From Rikenellaceae bacterium (GTDB taxonomy: Bacteria > Bacteroidota > Bacteroidia > Bacteroidales > UBA932), in the NCBI GenBank assembly GCA_900769145.1, contig CAAGFN010000049.1:1-45448 (forward strand): a stretch of 45,448 nucleotides of DNA, given 5' to 3'. The stretch's first letter is position 1. The number at the start of each line of letters is the position of its first letter. The notes under the pieces were generated by a model, which did not search any database, had not been told where the DNA came from, and worked only from the letters and a program-made list of their open reading frames with translations. The position numbers and the translations under genes were made by a program. Shown piece by piece: positions 23,191 to 32,139 of this stretch.

Positions 23191-24012
23191 ATGGCCAAGA
23201 AACTCAAGAAAGTCGAGACTCCGATTGATCAGAGGGAGACTTTCGTATCAATCCAGAAAAATTTCGCGGATTCAGAGCTTTCCGTCGAGGAAAAGCTCCG
23301 CACTTTGTATGCGCTTCAGAAGGCGGATTCCGCAATTGACAAGATTCTCCAGCTCCGCGGCGAACTTCCTGTAGAAGTTGCCAATCTCGAGAGCGAAGTG
23401 TCGGAGATGAAGGCGAAGGCTGCTCAGATTACAGCCGAAATCGAGGCTTTCAATGCCTCCATTGCCAATTTCAAGAACCAGATTGTGGAATATGATGCTG
23501 CCATCGAGAAGTACAAGTCCCAGATGGAAAGCATTACCAACAGCCGCGAGTACGATTCTCTTTCCAAGGAGGTCGAGAATCACGATCTTCTCAAGAAAAT
23601 CGCCCAGAAGAATGTGACCGATACCAAGGAGGCCATTCTCGCCAAGAAGGAAGAACTCCAGGCCCTCAAGGAAGATCTGGCCATAAGGAACGATGACCTC
23701 AAGGCCAAGAAGGATGAACTTTCCACCATCGTTGAGTCCACATCCAAGGAGGAGAAAGAGCTGCTTGCCGCACGTGAGGTATGCGCTTCCAAGATTGATG
23801 CCCGCACAATGAGCGCCTATGAGCGTATCCGCAACAGCGAGCGTAACCATCTTGCAGTGGTGAGCGTTTTCAACAATGACTCCTGCGGCGGTTGTTTCAA
23901 TACAATTATCCCCCAGAGACTCATTGAGATAGCTTCCAACAAGAAGCTCGTCATCTGTGAGCATTGCGGCAGAATCATAGTCAGCAATACCATAGAGGCT
24001 GAGGAGGCCTAG
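23191..24012 (+). CDS. Coiled-coil protein with C-terminal C4 zinc ribbon
   Basis: 273 residues. Residues ~30-200 are a long coiled-coil hairpin rich in Lys, Glu and Ala. The C-terminus has a four-cysteine zinc ribbon: C-G-G-C in DSCGGCFNTIIPQ and C-x2-C in VICEHCGRII. This is the zf-RING_7/CT398-like family; related proteins bind FliH/SctL-type partners or RNA polymerase components elsewhere, but the role in Bacteroidota is not established. It sits between nif3 and dnaB, with which it is commonly clustered in this phylum. Confidence 0.85.
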   Translation: MAKKLKKVETPIDQRETFVSIQKNFADSELSVEEKLRTLYALQKADSAIDKILQLRGELPVEVANLESEVSEMKAKAAQITAEIEAFNASIANFKNQIVEYDAAIEKYKSQMESITNSREYDSLSKEVENHDLLKKIAQKNVTDTKEAILAKKEELQALKEDLAIRNDDLKAKKDELSTIVESTSKEEKELLAAREVCASKIDARTMSAYERIRNSERNHLAVVSVFNNDSCGGCFNTIIPQRLIEIASNKKLVICEHCGRIIVSNTIEAEEA

Positions 24013-24021
24013 TATTAGTAT

Positions 24022-25515
24022 ATGGCTGAGGCTAAAAGGTCGCGTAAGAAGGCTGACGACAAGGTCAGCATAGACAGCATCGGAGCAGGCCTGGGCAACA
24101 AGCCGCCTCAGGCCGTCGATTTCGAGGAGGCCGTGCTGGGAGCTCTGCTGATAGATCCCCGTTGCGTCGATGACGTGATGGAGGAACTGAAGCCGAACTG
24201 TTTCTACGAACCGAAGAACCGGACAATATTCGAGGCGATGTCCAAGCTCGTAAATGAGCACATCGCCCTGGATCTTCTGTCTGTCAGTGAAAAGCTCAGG
24301 GGACTGGGCAAACTTGACGAGGTAGGAGGAACTCTTGCCCTTGTCTCATTGACGGAGAGGATTGCTGCCGCTGCGCACGTTGAGTATTATGTCAAGGTCC
24401 TCAAGCAGAAATGCATCCAGAGGGAGCTTATTTCAGCCGCTTACGACATTCTCAAGGGCTCGTTCGATGACGGGGCTGATGTCGATGAACTCATCGACAT
24501 GTCCCAGAGCAAGATTGACGATGCCATCAGGAGCAATGTCAAGAGGGATTTCCAGGACATCGGTTCTGTCATAAAGGCCGCCACTGACGAGTTGGAGGAA
24601 CTTCAGACCAGGTCCGGAATCAGCGGTGTACCTTCGGGCTTCGCTTCTTTGGACAAATACACCCTCGGCTGGCAGAATTCCAACCTCATCATCCTCGGTG
24701 CGCGTCCTTCAGTCGGAAAGACAGCCTTCGCCCTCAATGTTCTCCGCAATGCGGCGGTTGACAGCAATATGCCCGTGGCGATATTCTCCCTTGAGATGTC
24801 GGCCATCGAGCTGGTAAAGCGTCTCATAACGACTGAGTCCGGACTTCCTGCCGACAAGATCAAGGGCGGAGTCAAGATGGACCCTCAGGACTGGGAACAA
24901 TTGAACTACAGCCTCAAGGCCATTTCCAAGGCGCCTATCTACATTGACGATACTCCGGGTATCTCCATTACTGAGTTCAGGGGCAAGGCCAAGCGTCTTG
25001 TCCGCTCCAAGGGAGTGAGGTTCATTGTCGTGGACTATCTCCAGCTTATGCAGGGGCCGGCCGAACTCAGGGGAATGCGTGAGCAGGAGGTGGCGGCCAT
25101 CTCCAGAATGCTGAAGGGCACGGCCAAGGAACTGAACATTCCTATCATGGCATTGTCCCAGCTCTCCCGTAACTCCGTGCAGAGGACCAACAGCAATAAC
25201 CGCCCGATGCTCAGCGACTTGCGAGAGTCAGGTTCCATTGAGCAGGATGCGGATATCGTATTGTTCGTGCACAGGCCTGACGCCATTGGACTGGGCGATA
25301 CTGTGGAGGACAAGGAATATACTGAAATCATCATTGCCAAGAACAGGAACGGACAGATTGACACCATACCGATGAGGTTCAAGGGCGGCCAGCTCCGTTT
25401 CGTGGACCAGGTCCCGAGCACGTTCGAGTCTGCAATGAACAGTGATGCCCCGTCCCAGTCGGATTATTCACCGTTCCCGTCAGGGGATGATTTCTCAAAC
25501 AGCAGTTTCCAGTAA
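24022..25515 (+). CDS. dnaB: Replicative DNA helicase DnaB
   Basis: 497 residues. The N-terminal helical domain begins near AVDFEEAVLGALL (~30), and the RecA-like ATPase has Walker A GARPSVGKT (226-234) and Walker B VVDYLQL (336-342). The SLEMS and LSQLSR motifs and the C-terminal KNRNG (arginine finger region) complete the fold. It unwinds the fork as a hexamer. No intein is present. The stop codon overlaps the next start (TAATG), so the DUF3108 protein is translationally coupled. Confidence 0.97.
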   Translation: MAEAKRSRKKADDKVSIDSIGAGLGNKPPQAVDFEEAVLGALLIDPRCVDDVMEELKPNCFYEPKNRTIFEAMSKLVNEHIALDLLSVSEKLRGLGKLDEVGGTLALVSLTERIAAAAHVEYYVKVLKQKCIQRELISAAYDILKGSFDDGADVDELIDMSQSKIDDAIRSNVKRDFQDIGSVIKAATDELEELQTRSGISGVPSGFASLDKYTLGWQNSNLIILGARPSVGKTAFALNVLRNAAVDSNMPVAIFSLEMSAIELVKRLITTESGLPADKIKGGVKMDPQDWEQLNYSLKAISKAPIYIDDTPGISITEFRGKAKRLVRSKGVRFIVVDYLQLMQGPAELRGMREQEVAAISRMLKGTAKELNIPIMALSQLSRNSVQRTNSNNRPMLSDLRESGSIEQDADIVLFVHRPDAIGLGDTVEDKEYTEIIIAKNRNGQIDTIPMRFKGGQLRFVDQVPSTFESAMNSDAPSQSDYSPFPSGDDFSNSSFQ

Positions 25516-26384
25516 TGTCAAGGAAGATTCTCATAGCGGTCTCATTGCTTATGCTTGCCTGCTCCGGCTTCCCGGCATCAGGGCAGCACAAGAACACGTA
25601 CTGCATCCCGGTCAAGTCTCTTGAGGAGGACAAGCTGGCATTCGGCCCCGGGGAATCGCTTGATTATGAAATACATTACAGGTGGAGATCCATCAATGCT
25701 GATGTAGCCAAGGCCAGGGTGACCCTCGATACTCTGACATTGAACGGCGTTCCGGTATTCCATTCCAAGGTTTTCGGCCGCACGGCCAAGTTCTATGACA
25801 TCTTCTTCAAGGTCAGGGAACAGTTCGAAACCTGGTTTTCGCGGGACGGTATTGTACCGCATCGATTCTACAGGGATTCCCGTGAAGGCGGCTATTATTC
25901 AAGGAATGAATATGACTACCGTTGGGACGGGGAAGAGAAGCGGATTGTTGCCTCGTTGGAGACATCGAGGAAGGGAGCATGGACGGAAACATTGCCTTTG
26001 ACCGACTGCACATTCGACCTCCCGGCCCTCTTCTACATGGCCAGGAATATGAATTTCAGCAAGGTCAAGCCCAATACGAAATACCCGATGACATTCGTCA
26101 TTGACAATGATGTCACCAATGTGTATTTCATCTGGCTCGGCCGTGAGAAGAAATATGTCAAGGGAATCGGCACGGTCAAGACAATGAAGTTTGCCGCAAA
26201 ACTTGTGGCGGGCGAGGTCTTCTCCGGGGATTCGGATATGTCGATATGGGTGACGGATGACGAGAACAGGATTCCGATTTACTTCGAGGCTCCTCTCAAG
26301 GCAGGTGTGGCGAGCGGCAGGCTGACAGGATGGGAGAACCTGAAGCATCCATTTGAGTCATTGATAGATACACAGAAGAAGTAA
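25515..26384 (+). CDS. DUF3108 periplasmic protein
   Basis: 289 residues with a signal sequence; a Cys in LMLACSG suggests a lipobox, although a type I signal ending near GFPASGQ is also possible. The mature chain is beta-rich with the DUF3108 pattern: ESLDYEIHYRW, VFGRTAKFYDIFFKVRE and F-L-x-R-x-G-like repeats of W-F-S-R-D-G-I-V-P-H-R-F. The family is of unknown function and is common in Bacteroidota and Proteobacteria. It overlaps dnaB by one base and is followed 3 bp later by rseC. Confidence 0.85.
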   Translation: MSRKILIAVSLLMLACSGFPASGQHKNTYCIPVKSLEEDKLAFGPGESLDYEIHYRWRSINADVAKARVTLDTLTLNGVPVFHSKVFGRTAKFYDIFFKVREQFETWFSRDGIVPHRFYRDSREGGYYSRNEYDYRWDGEEKRIVASLETSRKGAWTETLPLTDCTFDLPALFYMARNMNFSKVKPNTKYPMTFVIDNDVTNVYFIWLGREKKYVKGIGTVKTMKFAAKLVAGEVFSGDSDMSIWVTDDENRIPIYFEAPLKAGVASGRLTGWENLKHPFESLIDTQKK

Positions 26385-26387
26385 ACT

Positions 26388-26807
26388 ATGGCTGGCGGAA
26401 ATGAGATATCACATAAAGGCAAGTTGGTGTCGGTGTCGCAGGACAGCCTGACTGTGGAGATAATATCCCGGTCCGCCTGTTCTTCCTGCAAGGCCGCATC
26501 GATGTGCAGTATGTCGGAATCGACTGTCAAGACCGTGGACGTAAGGCCGGTGCCGGGAGAGAAATACACTGTAGGTGAGGAAGTTGAGGTGCTGCTTTCC
26601 CCTTCGATGGGATTGAAGGCTGCGCTTCTTGCATATTTCCTCCCTGTCGTCCTCCTTATTGCCGTTTGTGTCCCGTTGTCCTTTGCCGGATACGGGGCTT
26701 TGCTTTCAGGCGTGGTCGGGCTTGCTGCAATGGCTCTCTACTATGTGGTCCTGTATTTTTTCAGGGGCCGCATTGAAAAAGAATATGAGTTCAGGGTAAA
26801 TAAGTAG
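26388..26807 (+). CDS. RseC/MucC family protein of the Rnf operon
   Basis: 139 residues. N-terminal soluble domain with a cysteine cluster (CSSCKAASMCSM, about residues 31-42) and two C-terminal membrane helices (about 70-92 and 97-120). These are features of RseC, which in other bacteria takes part in the SoxR-reducing system and is often encoded with Rnf. It is immediately upstream of rnfB (34-bp gap), as is usual in Bacteroidota, and probably helps assembly or redox function of the complex. Confidence 0.88.
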   Translation: MAGGNEISHKGKLVSVSQDSLTVEIISRSACSSCKAASMCSMSESTVKTVDVRPVPGEKYTVGEEVEVLLSPSMGLKAALLAYFLPVVLLIAVCVPLSFAGYGALLSGVVGLAAMALYYVVLYFFRGRIEKEYEFRVNK

Positions 26808-26841
26808 CTTATTTAAGGAAAACAAACATAACTTATAAGAA

Positions 26842-27831
26842 ATGACTTCAACAATTATTTGGACAGTAGTGATAATCGCCGTTCTGGGACTTGTCCTGGC
26901 GGTTGTCCTGTACCTTGTGGCCGAACGGTTCAAGGTAGAAGAAGATCCGCGGATTGACGAGGTGGAGAAAGTGATGCCGGGTGCCAACTGCGGCGGCTGT
27001 GGATTCGCGGGTTGCCGCGCTTTCTCCGAGGCTGCCGTGAAGGCTCCGGATCTCAGCGCCAATTTCTGCCCTGTCGGCGGAAATGACGTAATGAAGAAGG
27101 TCGCTTCCATCCTCGGTTATGAGGTGGAGGAGAAGGCCCCGATGGTGGCTGTTGTCCGTTGCAACGGAAGCTGCGCCAACAGGCCCAAGACCAATGACTA
27201 TGACGGGTACAAGTCCTGCAAGGTCAAGGCCGCTCTCTATGCCGGCGATACCGGCTGCGCATTCGGCTGCCTCGGCTGCGGCGACTGCGTGGATGCCTGC
27301 CAGTTCGGTGCAATTTCAATGAATGAGGAGACCGGGCTTCCGGTTGTGGACGAGGCCAAGTGCGTTGCCTGCGGTGCCTGTGTGAAGGCTTGTCCGAAGG
27401 GCGTGATTGAGCTCAGGGGCAAGGGTATCCGCGGCCTCAGGGTCTATGTGTCCTGCATCAACAAGGACAAGGGTGCCGTGGCCCGCAAGGCCTGCAAGGC
27501 TGCCTGCATCGGCTGTGGTCTCTGTGCGAAGAACTGTCCTCATGATGCCATTGTCGTGGAGAACAATGTGGCCTACATTGACTATTCCAAGTGCAAGCTT
27601 TGCCGCAAGTGCGTGGCTGTTTGTCCTACGGGGGCAATCCACGATGTGAACTTCCCTAAGCCTGTGGAGAAGGCCAAGCCTGCTCCGAAGCCGGTAGCGG
27701 CTCCTGCAGCGGCTCCTAAGCCTGCCGCCGCTCCTGTCGCAGCACCGAAACCTGCCGAGGCTGCCGCAAAGCCTGCAGAACCTGTAGCAAAGCCGGTCGA
27801 GGCAGAGGCTAAACCAATCGTAAAAGAATAA
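26842..27831 (+). CDS. rnfB: Rnf complex subunit RnfB (ferredoxin:NAD oxidoreductase)
   Basis: 329 residues. One N-terminal membrane helix (about 4-30), then the [4Fe-4S] motif NCGGCGFAGC, then four ferredoxin-like cysteine motifs: CLGCGDCVDAC, CVACGACVKAC, CIGCGLCAKNC and CKLCRKCVAVC. The last ~55 residues are a low-complexity Lys/Pro/Ala tail. RnfB is the ferredoxin-docking subunit that passes electrons into the complex. Long multi-cluster forms like this are known from anaerobes. Confidence 0.95.
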   Translation: MTSTIIWTVVIIAVLGLVLAVVLYLVAERFKVEEDPRIDEVEKVMPGANCGGCGFAGCRAFSEAAVKAPDLSANFCPVGGNDVMKKVASILGYEVEEKAPMVAVVRCNGSCANRPKTNDYDGYKSCKVKAALYAGDTGCAFGCLGCGDCVDACQFGAISMNEETGLPVVDEAKCVACGACVKACPKGVIELRGKGIRGLRVYVSCINKDKGAVARKACKAACIGCGLCAKNCPHDAIVVENNVAYIDYSKCKLCRKCVAVCPTGAIHDVNFPKPVEKAKPAPKPVAAPAAAPKPAAAPVAAPKPAEAAAKPAEPVAKPVEAEAKPIVKE

Positions 27832-27844
27832 GGAGGAAAACAAT

Positions 27845-29254
27845 ATGAGAAGAACTTTTTCAATAGGCGGTGTGCATCCTGCTGACAGCAAGATTTCACG
27901 CGGTTGCGCTATCGAGGCGCTTCCAATACCTCCAACTGTGTATATTTCAGTGGCCCAGCATATCGGAGCCCCGGCCAAGCCGATTGTCGCACCTGGTGAC
28001 AAGGTCAAGGTCGGACAGCCTGTTGCCGAGCCGGGCGGATTCGTTTCCGCATATATCCATTCTTCCGTTTCCGGAACCGTGAAATCCATCGGTCCGAGGA
28101 AGGATCTTGCGGGCAATATGCAGACCTGCATTGAGATACAGGTGGAGGGAGACGAGTGGCTTGAGGGCATTGATACTTCAGATACCCTCATCACCGACTT
28201 CACCGACGACAACAAGGCGATAATGGACAAGATCAAGCTCGGCGGCATTGTCGGACTTGGCGGAGCCACATTCCCTACACACGTGAAGCTTTCCCCTCCT
28301 CCGGGCAAGAAATGCGAGATGCTTATCATCAATGGCTGCGAGTGCGAGCCTTATCTCACATCCGACTTCCGCACCCTTCTTGAGAAAGGGGAGCAGGTGG
28401 TAATCGGAACAGCCATCATCAAGCAGGTTCTCGGTGTGGAGAAGGCTACCATTGCCATCGAGGACAACAAGCCTGAGGCCATCGCCCATATCAATGAAGT
28501 CCTGGCCGGTCTCAAGGCCAAGTCTCCGAAATTCAATGGAATAGAGGTTCTCAGCCTTCTCAAGAAATATCCGGAAGGCGGTGAGAAACAGCTCATTGAC
28601 GCAGTCATGCATCGTCAGGTTCCTTCAGGTGCCCTCCCGATTGACGTGGGTGCCGTGGTTCAGAACGTGGCTACAGCATTGGCAGTTTATGATGCCGTCC
28701 AGAAGAACAGGCCGATTGTTGACAATTCAGTTACCGTCACTGGAGACTGCCTTCCGTTGGACAGGCAGCACAACTATCTCGTACGTGTCGGAACACCGAT
28801 TTCCTTTATCATTGAGCAGGCCGGCGGAATGCCGGAGGATGCAGTGAAGGTTATCAGCGGCGGTCCTATGATGGGTAAGGCTATCGCCAACCTGGACGCA
28901 GCGACTCTCAAGGGAACTTCAGCCCTACTCTTCCTGACAGCGGCACAGACCGAGCGCAAGCCCCAGACTAACTGTATCCGCTGCGGAAGATGCTCACAGG
29001 CCTGTCCTATGGGTCTTGAGCCGTTCCTCCTCAGGAAACTCACCCTCATGGACGATGCCGATGCCCTTGAGCAGAATGCCGTTCAGGACTGCATTGAATG
29101 CGGATGCTGCCTCTACAGCTGCCCTGCATACATTCCTCTTCTCGACATTATCCGTCAGGGCAAGGTCAAGGTGATGGGCATAATGAGGGCCCGTGCCGCA
29201 GCCGCCAAGGCCGCCGCTGAAGCAGCCAAGGCCGCAGAGGCAGAGAAGAAATAA
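27845..29254 (+). CDS. rnfC: Rnf complex subunit RnfC
   Basis: 469 residues. A peripheral flavin/Fe-S subunit: the N-terminal barrel-sandwich region (VAEPGGFVSAYIHSSVSGTV), then the NADH/FMN-binding fold with GLGGATFPTHVKL and INGCECEPYL. Two ferredoxin motifs follow, CIRCGRCSQACPMGLEP and CIECGCCLYSCP, and the C-terminus is an Ala/Lys tail. It is the NAD-interacting end of the complex. Its start is preceded by AGGAGG 7-8 bases upstream, a strong ribosome site that is unusual in this genome. Confidence 0.95.
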   Translation: MRRTFSIGGVHPADSKISRGCAIEALPIPPTVYISVAQHIGAPAKPIVAPGDKVKVGQPVAEPGGFVSAYIHSSVSGTVKSIGPRKDLAGNMQTCIEIQVEGDEWLEGIDTSDTLITDFTDDNKAIMDKIKLGGIVGLGGATFPTHVKLSPPPGKKCEMLIINGCECEPYLTSDFRTLLEKGEQVVIGTAIIKQVLGVEKATIAIEDNKPEAIAHINEVLAGLKAKSPKFNGIEVLSLLKKYPEGGEKQLIDAVMHRQVPSGALPIDVGAVVQNVATALAVYDAVQKNRPIVDNSVTVTGDCLPLDRQHNYLVRVGTPISFIIEQAGGMPEDAVKVISGGPMMGKAIANLDAATLKGTSALLFLTAAQTERKPQTNCIRCGRCSQACPMGLEPFLLRKLTLMDDADALEQNAVQDCIECGCCLYSCPAYIPLLDIIRQGKVKVMGIMRARAAAAKAAAEAAKAAEAEKK

Positions 29255-29280
29255 GTTGAACAATAAACCATTGAAATACA

Positions 29281-30264
29281 ATGAACAGACTTTTGGTTTC
29301 CCCGAACCCGCATCTCCATGCGCCGGTCTCCACCATGTCGCTTATGCGTGACGTGGTGATAGCATTGATGCCGGCGGTGATCGTGTCGGTCATCTTTTAT
29401 GGCCTCGGCGAGATTGTGGTTCTTGCGACATCCGTCCTTTCCTGCGTGCTCCTGGAGTATCTCATCACCAGGTTCCTGCTCAAGAAGCCCAATACCATCT
29501 GTGACTGGTCAGCCGCTGTGACAGGACTTCTCCTTGCTCTCAACCTCCCTTCCACCACACCTTGGTGGGTAGTCTTCATAGGTTCACTCTTCGCAATAGG
29601 AGTAGCCAAGATGACATTCGGAGGCCTGGGCCAGAACCTTTTCAATCCGGCAATCGCCGGCCGTGTATTCCTGCTTGTCTCATTCCCGGCCTACATGACG
29701 AACTGGGAGATTCCGGGCGGCCTCTTCGGAGTTGACGCGACTTCCGGAGCAACACCTCTCGGCCTTATCAATGAGGGCATCATGTCAGGCCAGAGCATCC
29801 AGAGCATAATGGCTGAGAACGGCTTCAACTACGGCCAGATGCTGTTTGCCAATGTCGGAGGCTCCGTGGGTGAGATTTCAGCCCTGGCCCTCCTCGCCGG
29901 ATTTGTATATCTCCTTGTCCGCAAGGTTATCAGGCCTCATATCACCCTGTCAATCTGGGCTACAGTAGCCCTTGTGTCACTTGTCTTCTGGCTGGCTGAT
30001 CCTTCACGTTTCACAGATCCTGTCTTCAACCTTCTTTCCGGAGGTATGATTCTAGGTTCCTGCTTCATGGCTACAGACTATGTGACATCTCCTATGACCG
30101 ACAAGGGAGGCATTATCTTCGGAATCGGCATCGGCTTCCTTACAATGATGATACGTTACTTCGGTGCCTATCCTGAAGGAATGTCGTTCGCTATTCTCAT
30201 TATGAACTCGACGGTTCCGCTCATCAACAGGTGGTTCCATCAGAAAAAATACGGGAGGAAATAG
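29281..30264 (+). CDS. rnfD: Rnf complex subunit RnfD
   Basis: 327 residues with about nine membrane segments. The covalent FMN attachment motif S-G-A-T is seen in DATSGATPLGL (about residue 158). GGLGQNLFNPA is a second RnfD/NqrB signature. It forms part of the ion-translocating core with RnfA and RnfE. It follows rnfC by 26 bp without a clear ribosome site. Confidence 0.95.
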   Translation: MNRLLVSPNPHLHAPVSTMSLMRDVVIALMPAVIVSVIFYGLGEIVVLATSVLSCVLLEYLITRFLLKKPNTICDWSAAVTGLLLALNLPSTTPWWVVFIGSLFAIGVAKMTFGGLGQNLFNPAIAGRVFLLVSFPAYMTNWEIPGGLFGVDATSGATPLGLINEGIMSGQSIQSIMAENGFNYGQMLFANVGGSVGEISALALLAGFVYLLVRKVIRPHITLSIWATVALVSLVFWLADPSRFTDPVFNLLSGGMILGSCFMATDYVTSPMTDKGGIIFGIGIGFLTMMIRYFGAYPEGMSFAILIMNSTVPLINRWFHQKKYGRK

Positions 30265-30266
30265 AA

Positions 30267-30860
30267 ATGGCAGCAGTATCCAATCTTAAAAACATGGCTC
30301 TCTGCCTCTTCGCCACCTGCTTTGTATGCTCAGGTGTGCTCGGCGGGGTATATGCCGTGACCAAGGCTCCTATCGACGAGACCAATGCGGCCATCCTCAA
30401 GGCCTCCGTCGCCAAGGTGCTTCCTGAAGGTGAAATCTCGGAATCGAAACCAATCGAGGTGGGTGGAATGCCTTCGGAATATTATGAATGCGTGAAGGGC
30501 GGCAATGTCATCGCATACGCCGTGAAATCCACGGTTACCGGTTTCGGTGGCGCATTGACCCTGATGGTCGGCGTTGTCCCTGGCGGAGAAATCTACAATA
30601 CCAGCGTTCTCTCCCACAGCGAGACTCCGGGTCTCGGGGCCAAGTGTACCAGTGACGAGAAATTCTACGGACAGTTCCGCCACCTGGACATCTTCGATGC
30701 CGGGAATGCGATTTCGTCCAAAGCTCTCACAGTCAAGAAAGACGGAGGAAATCTGGATGCCATCACCGCTTCCACCATCACATCGAGGGCATATGCTCTC
30801 GCAGTGAAGAATGCGGCTGAGGCCATCGCGGCTCTTCCGATGCCGATTTCAGAATTATAG
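30267..30860 (+). CDS. rnfG: Rnf complex subunit RnfG
   Basis: About 197 residues from ATG 30267, preceded by GGGAGGAA at the proper spacing; a longer frame to 30231 overlaps rnfD and lacks support. One N-terminal membrane anchor (about 8-30), then an FMN-binding domain with SHSETPGLGAKC and the flavinylation segment DAITASTITSRA, where the Thr carries FMN in the family. It moves electrons on the outer side of the membrane. Confidence 0.93.
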   Translation: MAAVSNLKNMALCLFATCFVCSGVLGGVYAVTKAPIDETNAAILKASVAKVLPEGEISESKPIEVGGMPSEYYECVKGGNVIAYAVKSTVTGFGGALTLMVGVVPGGEIYNTSVLSHSETPGLGAKCTSDEKFYGQFRHLDIFDAGNAISSKALTVKKDGGNLDAITASTITSRAYALAVKNAAEAIAALPMPISEL

Positions 30861-30872
30861 GAGGACATTACA

Positions 30873-31457
30873 ATGACAAAATTCCAACTTATAACCAAGG
30901 GTCTCATCAAGGACAATCCTACATTCGTCCTTCTGCTCGGAATGTGTCCTACATTGGCCACCACGACATCGGCCATTGACGGACTCAGTATGGGACTTGC
31001 CACACTTTTCGTGCTGGTGCTTTCCAATATGGTGATATCTGCCATTGCCCCTGTCGTTCCGGACAAGGTGCACATCCCTGTATATATCGTGGTGATTGCG
31101 ACGTTTGTGACTGTGCTTCAGCTTGTTATGCAGGCATACGTCCCGGGCGTCTATGCATCGCTCGGCCTTTTCATCCCGCTCATCGTGGTGAACTGTATTG
31201 TGCTTGGCCGCGCTGAGGCATTTGCCAACAAGAACGGTATTGTCGACTCGGCTCTTGACGGTATAGGTGTGGGCCTCGGCTTCACCCTTTCCCTCACTGT
31301 CATCGGACTCGTAAGGGAGATTCTCGGCTCCGGTTCCGCATTCGGCTTCCACTTCCTTCCGGGCGACGGTATCCTGGCCTTCGTGATGGCTCCGGGTGCC
31401 TTCCTCGTCCTCGGATATCTTATGGTTCTGTTCAACAAGATTGCCAAGAAAGACTAA
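30873..31457 (+). CDS. rnfE: Rnf complex subunit RnfE
   Basis: 194 residues, six membrane segments. GMCPTLATTTSAIDGLSMG near the N-terminus and a central I-V-V-N-C-I-V-L-G-R-A-E-A-F-A segment are hallmarks of RnfE/NqrD. It forms the antiporter-like core with RnfA. It is preceded by AGGAGG about 9 bases before the start. Confidence 0.95.
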   Translation: MTKFQLITKGLIKDNPTFVLLLGMCPTLATTTSAIDGLSMGLATLFVLVLSNMVISAIAPVVPDKVHIPVYIVVIATFVTVLQLVMQAYVPGVYASLGLFIPLIVVNCIVLGRAEAFANKNGIVDSALDGIGVGLGFTLSLTVIGLVREILGSGSAFGFHFLPGDGILAFVMAPGAFLVLGYLMVLFNKIAKKD

Positions 31458-31463
31458 CGGATT

Positions 31464-32063
31464 ATGGAGATTTTACTTATTATAGTTTCGGCGATATTCG
31501 TCAATAATATCGTCCTGGCGCAGTTCCTCGGCATCTGCCCGTTCCTCGGAGTATCCAACAAGCTCTCCACTGCCACGGGAATGTCCGCAGCGGTCTGCTT
31601 CGTGATAACGCTTGCCACTATCGTGACATATCTGCTGAACAATCTGGTCCTGGTACCTCTTCAGTTGCAGTTCCTCCAGACCATTTCGTTCATCCTTGTC
31701 ATCGCTGCCCTCGTGCAGATGGTCGAAATCGTGCTCAAGAAGGTCAGTCCGTCCCTCTATCAGGCTCTCGGTATCTTCCTTCCGCTCATCACCACCAACT
31801 GCGCCGTTCTCGGAGTTGCCATCACAGTGGTTACCAAGGAGTTCACCTTCGGTCTCCCGGCCCACATGCTGAATCTCGGCGAGGCTGTGCTCTACGCTTT
31901 TGCCACCTCACTCGGCTACGGACTTGCGATGATTCTCTTCTCGGGAATGAGGGAGCAGCTTGCAATGAATGATGTGCCAAAGGCTTTCAAGGGTGTTCCA
32001 ATCGCCCTCGTGACTGTCAGCATCCTCGCTATGGCATTCATGGGCTTCTCCGGAATGGTATAG
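31464..32063 (+). CDS. rnfA: Rnf complex subunit RnfA
   Basis: 199 residues, six membrane segments. AIFVNNIVLAQFLGICPFLGVS and TTNCAVLGVA are the RnfA/NqrE signatures, each with a Cys that ligates the membrane Fe-S centre in the family. Last gene of the complete six-subunit set (B, C, D, G, E, A), which couples ferredoxin oxidation to NAD reduction with Na+ or H+ export. Six bases separate it from rnfE. Confidence 0.95.
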   Translation: MEILLIIVSAIFVNNIVLAQFLGICPFLGVSNKLSTATGMSAAVCFVITLATIVTYLLNNLVLVPLQLQFLQTISFILVIAALVQMVEIVLKKVSPSLYQALGIFLPLITTNCAVLGVAITVVTKEFTFGLPAHMLNLGEAVLYAFATSLGYGLAMILFSGMREQLAMNDVPKAFKGVPIALVTVSILAMAFMGFSGMV

Positions 32064-32108
32064 TGATTGTTGCGACATTTGGGACGCAGATATTCCGGAA
32101 TTAATCTG

Positions 32109-32116
32109 TACATTTG
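32109..32116 (+). promoter_or_regulatory. -7 element of the small outer-membrane protein gene
   Basis: TACATTTG fits TAnnTTTG, 24 bp before the preferred start at 32140 and after the end of rnfA. A TTTG occurs at 32078 but the 27-bp spacing is too long. Confidence 0.45.
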
Positions 32117-32139
32117 CGCGGTAAAAAATGTTTAATACA

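Noticed and set aside
23272..24261. Hydrophobic-looking minus-strand frame (329 codons) opposite the zinc-ribbon protein and dnaB
   Set aside because: Arises from the complement of Lys/Glu-rich coiled-coil codons (Leu/Phe rich), and spans two well-supported genes.
27660..27825. Ala/Pro/Lys repeats in DNA near the end of rnfB as a possible CRISPR or tandem repeat
   Set aside because: It is in-frame coding for a low-complexity tail, with no regular spacer structure.
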